Positions 1-6,294 of a stretch of 8,976 nt of DNA are shown here, piece by piece. Both the position numbers and the translations under genes were made by a program. The stretch lies in the NCBI GenBank assembly GCA_018384835.1, contig JAHAYB010000397.1, positions 1 to 8,976 of the forward strand, in the 5' to 3' direction. The notes beneath the pieces are model-generated. The model was given only the letters and a program-made list of their open reading frames with translations, did no database searches and was not told the origin of the DNA. Position 1 is the stretch's first letter. Each line of letters starts with the position of its first letter. The DNA is from Comamonas sp. GTDB lineage: Bacteria; Pseudomonadota; Gammaproteobacteria; Burkholderiales; Burkholderiaceae_C.

Positions 1-405
1 CAATACGTGGAAGACAAGCATTACGACGGCACGATTTTTCACCGCGTGATTGACGGCTTCATGATTCAAGGCGGCGGCATGGGGCCTGATATGCAGGAAA
101 AAGCCACCCGCGCCCCCATCCCCCTAGAGGCCAATAATGGCCTGAAAAACCAGCGCTACACCATTGCCATGGCCAGGCGTATGCAGCCCAACTCAGCCAC
201 GGCGCAGTTTTTTATTAACGTGCAAGACAACCCCAACCTAGATGCCCCCAAGCCCGATGGCCACGGCTACGCCGTGTTTGGCACCGTCGTTAGCGGCCAG
301 GATGTGGTGGATGCCATTAAAAAAGTGCCCACCGCCACTGTGCGCTTTCACCAAGATGTGCCCAAAACACCGGTAGAAATCCGCCAAGTGCGCTTGCTGC
401 CCTGA
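1..405 (+). CDS. Cyclophilin-type peptidyl-prolyl cis-trans isomerase, 5'-truncated by the window edge
   Basis: This is the C-terminal part (about 134 residues, TGA at 403-405) of a cyclophilin that catalyses cis-trans isomerisation of Xaa-Pro bonds during protein folding. The frame is open from base 1, so the real start lies upstream; the GTG at 7 is internal to the fold. Visible family motifs are [17 protein letters not shown], the active-site stretch [10 protein letters not shown] and the closing GYAVFG...VVSGQDVV. The Arg and Phe of FHRV...FMIQ are intact. The loop that carries a Trp in PpiB-like proteins (GWGYAVFG) reads HGYAVFG here, so the cyclosporin-contacting Trp is missing. Comamonadaceae often pair an exported cyclophilin with a cytoplasmic one; whether this copy has a signal peptide cannot be seen. 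A close paralogue follows 54 bp downstream on the same strand, and no hairpin terminator is visible between them, so co-transcription is likely. Confidence 0.93.
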   Translation, partial: QYVEDKHYDGTIFHRVIDGFMIQGGGMGPDMQEKATRAPIPLEANNGLKNQRYTIAMARRMQPNSATAQFFINVQDNPNLDAPKPDGHGYAVFGTVVSGQDVVDAIKKVPTATVRFHQDVPKTPVEIRQVRLLP

Positions 406-459
406 TTTTTTTGCTTTTTTTCACCACCCATTCATTTTTTCAGAAAGCGAGATAGCTCC

Positions 460-987
460 ATGACAAACCCCCAAGTTGAACTGCACATCACCATCAACGT
501 GGCAGACAGCGCCACTGACGGCATCATCACCCTAGAGCTGGATGCGCAAAACGCCCCCGCCACCACCGAGAACTTTCTGGGCTATGTGAACAAGGGCTTT
601 TACGACGGCACGATTTTTCACCGCGTGATTAAAAACTTCATGATTCAAGGCGGTGGCTTTACCACTGACATGAAGCAAAAAGATGTCGGAGCCCCCATCC
701 AAAACGAAGCCCAAAATGGCCTGAAAAACGATGCCTACACCATCGCCATGGCTCGCACTGGCGACCCGCACAGCGCCACTGCCCAGTTCTTTATCAACAC
801 CGTGAACAACGACTTCCTCAACCATACCGCCCCCACCGGCCAAGGCTGGGGCTATGCCGTGTTTGGCAAAGTGGTCAGCGGCCAGGATGTGGTCGATTCC
901 ATTAAAAAAGTGCGCACCACACGCAAAGGCTTTCACGACGATGTGCCCTTTGACGCTGTCGTCATCACCAAGGCCGTAGCGCTGTAA
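460..987 (+). CDS. ppiB: Cytoplasmic cyclophilin-type peptidyl-prolyl isomerase B
   Basis: This is a complete cyclophilin of 175 residues (E. coli PpiB is 164) that accelerates proline isomerisation in folding proteins. It closely resembles E. coli PpiB in FHRVI...[37 protein letters not shown] and [11 protein letters not shown]. The catalytic Arg is R55, with F60, M61 and Q63 in the hydrophobic pocket, and W130 is present. There is no N-terminal signal peptide (the protein starts [10 protein letters not shown] and goes straight into the first beta strand), so it should act in the cytoplasm. The start ATG at 460 is preceded by a purine-rich stretch (AAAGCGAGA) acting as a weak ribosome-binding site. 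It is a tandem paralogue of the preceding gene, and lpxH begins 36 bp after its stop, so the three probably form one transcription unit. Confidence 0.96.
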   Translation: MTNPQVELHITINVADSATDGIITLELDAQNAPATTENFLGYVNKGFYDGTIFHRVIKNFMIQGGGFTTDMKQKDVGAPIQNEAQNGLKNDAYTIAMARTGDPHSATAQFFINTVNNDFLNHTAPTGQGWGYAVFGKVVSGQDVVDSIKKVRTTRKGFHDDVPFDAVVITKAVAL

Positions 988-1023
988 GCCCAAACGCTGC
1001 TAGCTGCTATCAACGCAACGCCC

Positions 1024-1869
1024 ATGCAAGCCCAGCCACCTGCCCAAACGCTGCTCGCCCCCGCGCACTGGCAGCGTATTGATGTCGTGGCGGACTTGCA
1101 CCTACAAGCCTGCCAAGCCGCCACCCTGGCCGCTTGGCAGCGTTTTTTGGCTTACAGCCCGGCAGATGCCATCTTCATCCTAGGCGACCTGTTTGAAGCC
1201 TGGGTAGGCGACGATGCCCTGCTGGAGAGCACCAGCTTTGAAGCCCAATGCACCGCCCAGCTTTACGCTGCCAGCCAGCAACGCCCGATTTACTTCATGG
1301 TGGGCAATCGCGATTTTTTGGCAGGAGCGGATTTTTTACGCGCCAGCGGTATGCACGGCTTGGCCGACCCGACACTGCTTATCTGGCAGGAAAGGCGCAT
1401 CCTGCTCTCCCATGGCGATGCGCTGTGTTTGGATGATGTGGAGTACCAGCAATTTCGCACCATCAGCCGCAACCCTGCTTGGCAACAGCAGCTTTTGGCG
1501 CAACCCCTGGCGCAGCGCCGCGCCCTGGCCAGTCACATTCGCAGCGAAAGCGAGCAGCGCAAACAATCCGGTGCGCAATATGCCGATGCCGACCCCTCCC
1601 TAACCACCCAATGGCTAGATGCTGCCCAAGCCCAATGGCTTATCCACGGCCACACCCACCGCCCAGCAGAGCACCTGCTGGCCGATGGCAGATACCGCAT
1701 CGTTCTGTCTGATTGGGCGTTGGACAATGCCCCCGCCACCCAACAGCAACAGCAACAACGCTGTGAAGTTTTACGCCTGCACCCTCATCCCCATGAGTGG
1801 TGGCAGCGCCTATCGCTGGCGCAAGCGCTCTGCCACAGCCGCCAGCAGCACCACCAGCGCCACCGGTAG
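1024..1869 (+). CDS. lpxH: UDP-2,3-diacylglucosamine diphosphatase (lipid A pathway)
   Basis: LpxH is a metallophosphoesterase that cleaves UDP-2,3-diacylglucosamine to lipid X and UMP at the inner face of the inner membrane, the fourth step of lipid A synthesis. All metal-binding blocks are visible: ADLHL (D24, H26), ILGDLFEAWVGDD (D55, with D63/D64), GNRDF (N95, R96, D97), SHGD (H130, D132) and IHGHTHRP (H208, H210, H212). The protein is 281 residues against about 240-265 usual. The excess is a C-terminal tail after residue 250 with six consecutive Gln encoded by CAA/CAG repeats (about 1741-1758) and a His/Gln/Arg-rich end. The last 60 bp overlap the 3' end of the oppositely oriented brnQ. 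The start at 1024 has no clear Shine-Dalgarno; the first motif begins at residue 23, so an internal start slightly downstream is possible, though no obvious better ATG is seen. Confidence 0.95.
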   Translation: MQAQPPAQTLLAPAHWQRIDVVADLHLQACQAATLAAWQRFLAYSPADAIFILGDLFEAWVGDDALLESTSFEAQCTAQLYAASQQRPIYFMVGNRDFLAGADFLRASGMHGLADPTLLIWQERRILLSHGDALCLDDVEYQQFRTISRNPAWQQQLLAQPLAQRRALASHIRSESEQRKQSGAQYADADPSLTTQWLDAAQAQWLIHGHTHRPAEHLLADGRYRIVLSDWALDNAPATQQQQQQRCEVLRLHPHPHEWWQRLSLAQALCHSRQQHHQRHR

Positions 1870-3105
1870 CAGCCAGCCTAGCCCCATGGTTTGACCGGGC
1901 AGCCAGGCCAGCCAGGCGGGTAGCCACGCCCCCCAGCCCAGCGCACCGAAGCCATCGAGCAGGCCAAAGCCCAGCGCCACCGACAAGGCTGGCACAAACA
2001 CCCTGCTGGGGCGCAGCCACAGGGCACTCAGGAGGTTGAGCACCACCAAGGTAATCGCCACAGGGTAGATGGTGTAGAGCGCAGGCACGGCCACCGCAAT
2101 CAACTGCGCCAGCCCCTGATTGGCTACCGCCATAGAAAATAGCCCCACCGCCAACACCACCGTGCGATGGCTCACCCCCAGCAAAGGGCTGAAGTAAGCA
2201 GCGCAGGCACTCACCAAGCCAACACCGGTGGTTAAGCAGGCCAGCACAATCACCACCGCCAGCAGCCACTGACCCGCAGCCGCAAAGCGAAACTGCACAT
2301 AGCGGCTTAATACTTCAGCGCCGGTGCTCGCGCCTTCAGCCAACCCTTGGCTATGCGCCCCCAGGTGCATCAGGCTGATGTACACCACCCCCAGCCCCAC
2401 AGCGGCAATGGCAGCGGCCACAATGGTGTAGCGCGTGTGCAAGCGCGGCGCTGTCACCCCTTGGTTTTGAATGGCTTGCACAATCACAACGCCAAACACC
2501 AACGCGCCCAAGGCATCCATGGTTTGGTAGCCCTGCAAAAAGCCCTGCGCCAGGGGCTGCTCAAGGTATAGGCCACTGGCTGGTAACAGCGCCCCCGCAG
2601 GCAGCACAAAAGCGGCCACGCTCAACAAGCTCAAGGCCAGCAGCAGCACGGGGGTAATCCACTTGCCCAAGGTATCCATCAAGCGCCCTGGGAATAAAGA
2701 CAAGCCCATCACTAGCACAAAATACAGCACGCTAAACCACAGCAAATGACCCGCAGCGCCGCCCACAAACGGAGCCACTGCCATCTCAAAGGCCACAGTG
2801 GCTGTGCGTGGCGTAGCAAAAAAGGGGCCGATGCTTAGATACACCACCACCCCCAGCAGCAGCCCGGCCTTGTTGCCAATCGGGGCGGTGAGTGCGGCCA
2901 TACCGCCCCCCACACGCGCCAAGGCCACCACCGTCATCAAAGGCAGCCCTACGCCGGCAATTAAAAAACCAGCAGCCGCCCACCACCAATGGTTGCCCGC
3001 TGCCACACCCACCATCGGCGGGAAGATGATGTTACCCGCCCCCAAAAACAGGGCGAACGTCATAAAACCGAGGGCAAAAATATCCCATGTACGCAAGGTC
3101 TTCAT
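1810..3105 (-). CDS. brnQ: Branched-chain amino acid carrier BrnQ (LIVCS family)
   Basis: This is an inner-membrane secondary carrier for leucine, isoleucine and valine, driven by a cation gradient as in other LIVCS proteins. Hallmarks are ALGFMTFALFLGAGNIIFPP near the N terminus, GPFFATPRTATVAFE, PGRLMDTLGKWITP, and YQTMDALGALVFGVVIVQAI; the chain is almost entirely hydrophobic, in line with the usual 12 membrane segments. The chosen ATG at 3105 gives 431 residues and places ten residues before ALGFMTF, close to E. coli BrnQ (439). An in-frame ATG at 3123 (six residues longer) directly abuts the T-tract of the tRNA terminator. Further upstream the frame runs through the tRNA gene, so those starts are artefacts. 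Neither ATG has a good Shine-Dalgarno. The 3' end overlaps lpxH by 60 bp, tail to tail. The gene lies only 65 bp behind tRNA-Pro on the same strand, so its promoter is unclear. Confidence 0.95.
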   Translation of the reverse strand: MKTLRTWDIFALGFMTFALFLGAGNIIFPPMVGVAAGNHWWWAAAGFLIAGVGLPLMTVVALARVGGGMAALTAPIGNKAGLLLGVVVYLSIGPFFATPRTATVAFEMAVAPFVGGAAGHLLWFSVLYFVLVMGLSLFPGRLMDTLGKWITPVLLLALSLLSVAAFVLPAGALLPASGLYLEQPLAQGFLQGYQTMDALGALVFGVVIVQAIQNQGVTAPRLHTRYTIVAAAIAAVGLGVVYISLMHLGAHSQGLAEGASTGAEVLSRYVQFRFAAAGQWLLAVVIVLACLTTGVGLVSACAAYFSPLLGVSHRTVVLAVGLFSMAVANQGLAQLIAVAVPALYTIYPVAITLVVLNLLSALWLRPSRVFVPALSVALGFGLLDGFGALGWGAWLPAWLAWLPGQTMGLGWLLPVALVVLLAAVAERLRQR

Positions 3106-3123
3106 CGTGTTTTGTTTAGGCAT

Positions 3124-3160
3124 AAAAAAAACGGGTGCCAGTTCATTGACTGACACCCGT
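3124..3160 (-). terminator. Intrinsic terminator after tRNA-Pro, just before brnQ
   Basis: The minus strand carries a 12-bp inverted repeat (arms 3149-3160 and 3131-3142, loop 3143-3148) followed by eight T residues (3131-3124, the first overlapping the arm's last base). In the minus-strand RNA the one non-Watson-Crick position is a G.U wobble, whereas in the plus-strand RNA it would be a C.A mismatch. That, and the long U-tract, assign it to minus-strand transcription. It begins 10 bp after the tRNA 3' CCA. It should end transcripts of tRNA-Pro, and of any ABC-exporter read-through, immediately before brnQ. Confidence 0.9.
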
Positions 3161-3170
3161 TTTGTATGAA

Positions 3171-3247
3171 TGGTCGGCGTGGCGGGATTCGAACTCGCGA
3201 CCCCTTGCACCCCATGCAAGTGCGCTACCAGGCTGCGCTACACGCCG
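3171..3247 (-). tRNA. tRNA-Pro (anticodon GGG), CCA encoded
   Basis: The 77-nt cloverleaf is readable on the minus strand. The acceptor stem CGGCGTG pairs with CACGCCG over 7 bp, followed by discriminator A and an encoded CCA (3173-3171). The D arm has GCGC on both sides of AGCCTGGTA. The anticodon arm CTTGC/GCAAG closes the loop ATGGGGT, giving anticodon GGG, which reads CCC and possibly CCU proline codons. The T loop is TTCGAAT. The T stem GCGAG/CCCGC contains one A.C opposition, the only imperfect stem pair. It resembles E. coli proL in its acceptor start, D arm and anticodon loop. A perfect -10 box lies just upstream and an intrinsic terminator just downstream. Confidence 0.97.
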
Positions 3248-3256
3248 AAGCTGCTG

Positions 3257-3265
3257 ATTATAGCA
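3257..3265 (-). promoter_or_regulatory. Extended -10 promoter element of tRNA-Pro
   Basis: The minus strand reads TGCTATAAT, a perfect TATAAT (3262-3257) with the TGn extension of extended -10 promoters. The predicted transcription start is about 3250, only about three bases before the mature tRNA 5' end. No good -35 is seen at 16-18 bp spacing (AATTGG or AAATTG), and the closest TTGGGA is only 14 bp away. The -10 sits in an 18-bp inverted repeat, GCTGCT / AGCAGC arms at 3250-3255 and 3262-3267. The -35 area overlaps the last codons of the ABC exporter gene. Confidence 0.75.
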
Positions 3266-3283
3266 GCAAAAAACGCTCCCAAT

Positions 3284-5104
3284 TTATTGCCCCTGCCGGG
3301 CATTGTTTTGCACGGCCCACATGCTGGCATAGCGCCCACCCTGGGCTAGCAGCGCCGCATGGCTGCCGCGCTCGATGATGCGGCCTGCGTCCATCACCAC
3401 GATTTCATGGGCATCGACCACGGTGGACAGGCGGTGGGCAATTACCAGCGTGGTTTTGCCTTGGGCGGCCTGGCGCAGCTCATCCTGAATGGCGCGTTCA
3501 TTGGCCGAATCCAGGGCGCTGGTGGCCTCGTCAAAAATCAGGATGGGTGGGTTTTTCAGCAGGGTGCGGGCAATAGCCACACGCTGTTTTTCACCGCCGG
3601 ATAGTTTCAGGCCACGCTCGCCCACCTGGGTGGCATAGCCCTGGGGCTGGGCGGCGATAAAGTCATGAATGCGGGCAGCGCGAGCGGCCTGCTCCACTTC
3701 TTCCTGGCTGGCATCGGTGCGGCCATAGGCGATATTGAAGGCCACGCTGTCGTTAAACAGCACCGTGTCCTGCGGCACGATGCCAATGGCGCGGCGCAAG
3801 CTGTCTTGTGTGACTTGGGCAATATCTTGCCCAGCAATGGTGATGCGGCCTTGCTGAATGTCGTAGAAGCGGTAGAGCAGGCGGCTCAAGGTGCTTTTGC
3901 CTGCACCGGATGCACCCACTACGGCCACGGTTTTGCCAGCGGGTATTTCTAAGTTGATGCCTTGCAAAATGGGGCGCTTGGGGTCGTAGGCAAAATGCAC
4001 ATCCTCAAAGCACACTGTGGGCTGCTCCAACCCGGTGAGTGGCTGGGCATGGGGGGCATCGGCTACTTCCTGGGGCCTGTCCATCAGGGTGAACATCTTG
4101 TCCAGGTCAGTCAGGTTTTGCTTGATTTCACGATAGACCACGCCCAGAAAATTCAGCGGCATGTAAATCTGAATCATGAAGGCGTTGACCATCACCAAAT
4201 CGCCCAGCCCTAGCCGCCCTTCGACTACGCCTTGGGTAGCGCGCCACAGCATGGCCACCAGCGCCAGCGCAATAATGAGCTGTTGGCCGATATTGAGCAG
4301 CGATAGGCTGCTGCGGTTCTTCAACTGGGCGCGGCGCAGTTGCTCTAGGTTGCGGTCGTAGCGCTGCGCCTCGAAGGTTTCGTTGTTGAAGTATTTAACG
4401 GTTTCGTAATTGAGCAGCGCATCGACTGCCTTGGTGTGGGCAGCAGAATCCAACTGGTTGGCCTGGCGACGAAACTGAATGCGCCATTCCGTCACCACCA
4501 CAGTAAAAATCACATAAGCCACCAGCGCCGTCAGAGTGATGGCGGCAAAGCCCATGTCCAGCTTGCTGCCCAGCACGGTCAGCACCAGCATCACCTCTAA
4601 AAAAGTGGCGACGATGTTGAACAGAGCAAAAGAGACCAGCATTTCAATGCCGCGCACGCCGCGCTCAATGTCGCGGGTCATGCCTCCGGTCTGGCGCTCC
4701 AGGTGAAAGCGCAGGCTGAGGCGGTGCAGGTGCTTAAACGTGGCCAGGGCAATAGAACGCGCCGCGCCATGCGTGGCCTTGGCAAATACTAGCTCGCGCA
4801 GCTCGTTGAACAGGGCACTGGCAAAACGCAAAGCGCCGTAGGCCAGTAGCAGCGCCACCGGAACCACCAGCAGCGCCTGGGGCTGGCCGACTTGCACGTC
4901 CATGCCATCAATCAGGCGCTTGAGCAGCAGGGGCACGGCCACCGTCGCGCCCTTGGCGGCCAACATACAGGCAATGGCTATCACCACCCGCCATTTGTAC
5001 TGCCACAGATAAGGCAGCAGGCGCTTTAAGGTGCGCCAATCAGCCTGGCTGGCCTGGGCACTGGCATCCGTATCCGCCAGATGCGGTGCTGCGCGATGCC
5101 TCAC
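3284..5104 (-). CDS. Atm1/ABCB7-type ABC exporter, fused membrane and ATPase half-transporter
   Basis: This is a homodimer-forming half-transporter of 606 residues in the inner membrane, of the Atm1/HMT1 group. Characterised relatives (mitochondrial Atm1, Novosphingobium Atm1) move glutathione-linked compounds and are tied to metal or Fe-S handling; the substrate here is inferred only. The six-helix membrane domain spans about residues 35-325 and contains NYETVKYFNNE (232-242), typical of this group. The ATPase domain follows: Walker A GASGAGKST (397-405), Q-loop Q445, signature LSGGEKQ (501-507), Walker B ILIFDE (521-526, catalytic E526), SALD loop and switch His H557. All catalytic residues are intact. 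The start is a GTG at 5104; the same frame is open back to the argB stop, but no better start occurs, and the N-terminal 20 residues look unconserved. It lies 66 bp after argB and 36 bp before tRNA-Pro with no terminator visible between. Confidence 0.93.
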   Translation of the reverse strand: MRHRAAPHLADTDASAQASQADWRTLKRLLPYLWQYKWRVVIAIACMLAAKGATVAVPLLLKRLIDGMDVQVGQPQALLVVPVALLLAYGALRFASALFNELRELVFAKATHGAARSIALATFKHLHRLSLRFHLERQTGGMTRDIERGVRGIEMLVSFALFNIVATFLEVMLVLTVLGSKLDMGFAAITLTALVAYVIFTVVVTEWRIQFRRQANQLDSAAHTKAVDALLNYETVKYFNNETFEAQRYDRNLEQLRRAQLKNRSSLSLLNIGQQLIIALALVAMLWRATQGVVEGRLGLGDLVMVNAFMIQIYMPLNFLGVVYREIKQNLTDLDKMFTLMDRPQEVADAPHAQPLTGLEQPTVCFEDVHFAYDPKRPILQGINLEIPAGKTVAVVGASGAGKSTLSRLLYRFYDIQQGRITIAGQDIAQVTQDSLRRAIGIVPQDTVLFNDSVAFNIAYGRTDASQEEVEQAARAARIHDFIAAQPQGYATQVGERGLKLSGGEKQRVAIARTLLKNPPILIFDEATSALDSANERAIQDELRQAAQGKTTLVIAHRLSTVVDAHEIVVMDAGRIIERGSHAALLAQGGRYASMWAVQNNARQGQ

Positions 5105-5130
5105 ACCAGCATGGCCAAGCTGGCCGGTAA

Positions 5131-5169
5131 ATAAGCGATAAGCGGATACTGCTTCATTACAAATTACAA
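5131..5169. repeat. Two tandem heptamer duplications in the argB-ABC exporter gap
   Basis: On the plus strand ATAAGCG is repeated head-to-tail at 5131-5137 and 5138-5144, and ATTACAA is repeated at 5156-5162 and 5163-5169. They are 11 bp apart, within a 66-bp gap. On the minus strand they read TTGTAAT twice, then CGCTTAT twice, directly upstream of the exporter's GTG. They could be paired regulator sites or simple slippage products. No convincing promoter is seen here. Confidence 0.6.
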
Positions 5170-5170
5170 A

Positions 5171-6052
5171 TCAGTTGCGAATCATGGTGCCGTAGGCTTG
5201 GTCGGTCAGCACCTCTAGCAGCATGGCATGGGGGACGCGGCCATCCACGATGTGCACGGCATTCACCCCAGCTTTGGCGGCATCAATCGCACCGGCAATT
5301 TTGGGCAACATGCCGCCAGAGATGGTGCCATCGGCCACCAACGCGTCAATTTGCTGCGAGGTCAGCTCTGGCAGCAACTGCCCGGCCTTGTCCAGCACGC
5401 CGGGGATGTTGGTCAGCAGCAGTAGCTTTTCCGCCTGCAAGGTGGTGGCTAGGCGGCTGGCAACCACATCGGCGTTAATGTTGTAGCTTTCGTTTTCTTC
5501 GCCAAAGCCAATGGGGCTGACGACGGGGATAAAGGCATCGTCTTGCAAGGCTTTGACCACACTGGGGTCAATTTGCACAATATCGCCCACTTGGCCGACA
5601 TCGTGCTCTACGCTGGGGTCGTGGTGGTCGAGCAGCTTGAGCTTTTTAGCGCGAATCAGGCCGCCGTCGCGCCCCGTCAAGCCCACGGCCTTACCGCCAG
5701 CGGCGTTGATGAGTCCCACAATGTCTTGCTGCACTTCACCGGCCAGCACCCACTCCACCACACTCATGGTTTCAGCATCAGTGACGCGCATCCCTTGAAT
5801 GAAGTGGCCTTCCTTGCCCAGGCGTTTTAAGGCGGTTTCAATCTGCGGGCCGCCGCCATGCACCACTACGGGGTTGATGCCCACGAGCTTGAGCAGCACC
5901 ACATCTTCAGCAAAAGCGCGTTGCAAGGCGGGGTCTGTCATGGCATTGCCGCCATATTTGATGACCATGGTTTTGCCGTGGAACTTGCGGATATAGGGCA
6001 GCGCCTGGGCCAGGATGTCAGCCTTAGCAAGCGCAGTAATGGGGGAGGGCAT
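5171..6052 (-). CDS. argB: N-acetylglutamate kinase (arginine biosynthesis step 2)
   Basis: ArgB phosphorylates N-acetyl-L-glutamate with ATP in the cytoplasm. The 293-residue protein shows the amino-acid-kinase blocks VIKYGGNAM (K32), VVHGGGPQ (66-70), GMRVTD (R89, substrate carboxylate), [20 protein letters not shown] (N191, D195), [10 protein letters not shown] and [10 protein letters not shown] (K251, catalytic). The N-terminal helix segment [13 protein letters not shown] precedes the core, as in the arginine-inhibited hexameric enzymes, so feedback by arginine is expected from the family. The ATG at 6052 is chosen because GGAG (6064-6061) stands 8 bases upstream and because homologues begin near here; the longer in-frame extension to 6151 is an unconserved run through the leader. 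Between GGAG and the ATG lies CCTCC, which could pair with GGAG in a small hairpin (3-nt loop). The end, TMIRN, is typical for the family. Confidence 0.97.
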   Translation of the reverse strand: MPSPITALAKADILAQALPYIRKFHGKTMVIKYGGNAMTDPALQRAFAEDVVLLKLVGINPVVVHGGGPQIETALKRLGKEGHFIQGMRVTDAETMSVVEWVLAGEVQQDIVGLINAAGGKAVGLTGRDGGLIRAKKLKLLDHHDPSVEHDVGQVGDIVQIDPSVVKALQDDAFIPVVSPIGFGEENESYNINADVVASRLATTLQAEKLLLLTNIPGVLDKAGQLLPELTSQQIDALVADGTISGGMLPKIAGAIDAAKAGVNAVHIVDGRVPHAMLLEVLTDQAYGTMIRN

Positions 6053-6216
6053 AGGAGGTACTCCAGCAAAAAAAGAAAAATACAGGCAAGCGCTATTGTG
6101 CAAGATAGCTGCCTCCACAGTGGGCATTGCAGCGCTGAGAATGCGCGACAACCATTGGGCGCATAGGTAGTAGGAAGGCGTACTGAATGTGGAACAGATG
6201 CAATAAAGCGGAATGT

Positions 6217-6244
6217 ATTATTTTTGGCGTTGCGTTGATGGCAA
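6217..6244 (-). promoter_or_regulatory. Putative sigma-70 promoter of argB
   Basis: On the minus strand TTGCCA (6244-6239, 5 of 6 to TTGACA) is followed after 16 bp by AATAAT (6222-6217, 5 of 6 to TATAAT), in an A-rich spacer end. It points toward argB, with a predicted start near 6210. The perfect palindrome GGCAACTGTTGCC overlaps its -35 box. Confidence 0.5.
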
Positions 6245-6252
6245 CTGTTGCC
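6240..6252. promoter_or_regulatory. Perfect 13-bp palindrome over the putative argB -35 box
   Basis: GGCAACTGTTGCC has 6-bp arms around a single central base. It covers five of the six bases of the TTGCCA -35 hexamer, the usual arrangement of a repressor operator. It does not match the E. coli ArgR box, so any bound protein is unknown. A short palindrome of this size can also occur by chance. Confidence 0.4.
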
Positions 6253-6294
6253 GCTTGCTTCTGTAGCTTTGCAATTTTGTAACTTTGCAAAGGT

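Larger units (their letters stand above)
6053..6294 (-). other. argB upstream region without a gene
   Basis: These 242 bp separate the SRP RNA from argB. The half near argB (6053-6216) would be an mRNA leader of about 158 nt if the promoter at 6217-6244 is used. It contains short open frames, but I recognise no riboswitch, leader peptide rich in Arg codons, or ARG-box-like palindrome. The half near the SRP RNA is AT-richer and holds CTTTGCAAAG and a second TTGCAAAG copy, but no hairpin plus T-tract, so the SRP RNA 3' end may be made by processing. Confidence 0.5.

Noticed and set aside
406..459. T-rich stretch after the first cyclophilin considered as a terminator
   Set aside because: There are T runs but no stable GC-rich hairpin before them; it looks like an ordinary intergenic spacer with a weak ribosome-binding site for ppiB.
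532..993. 153-codon minus-strand frame antisense to ppiB
   Set aside because: Shadow of a strongly conserved gene; composition is Gly/Val/His-rich and matches nothing.
1640..2269. 209-codon minus-strand frame overlapping lpxH and brnQ
   Set aside because: It is a shifted frame of brnQ with biased Gly/Ala/Cys composition and no recognisable motif; the BrnQ frame explains the DNA.
3106..3219. Longer BrnQ start inside the tRNA gene
   Set aside because: It would put the N terminus across the tRNA and its terminator, and BrnQ homologues begin about ten residues before ALGFMTF.
3166..3378. Plus-strand open frame reading GGIRTRDPLHPMQVRYQAAL
   Set aside because: This is translation across the complement of the tRNA-Pro gene, a well-known source of spurious proteins, and it continues into the antisense of the exporter's 3' end.
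6053..6151. Longer argB start giving 33 extra N-terminal residues
   Set aside because: No ribosome-binding site, the sequence is unlike ArgB N termini, and GGAG precedes the ATG at 6052 at correct spacing.
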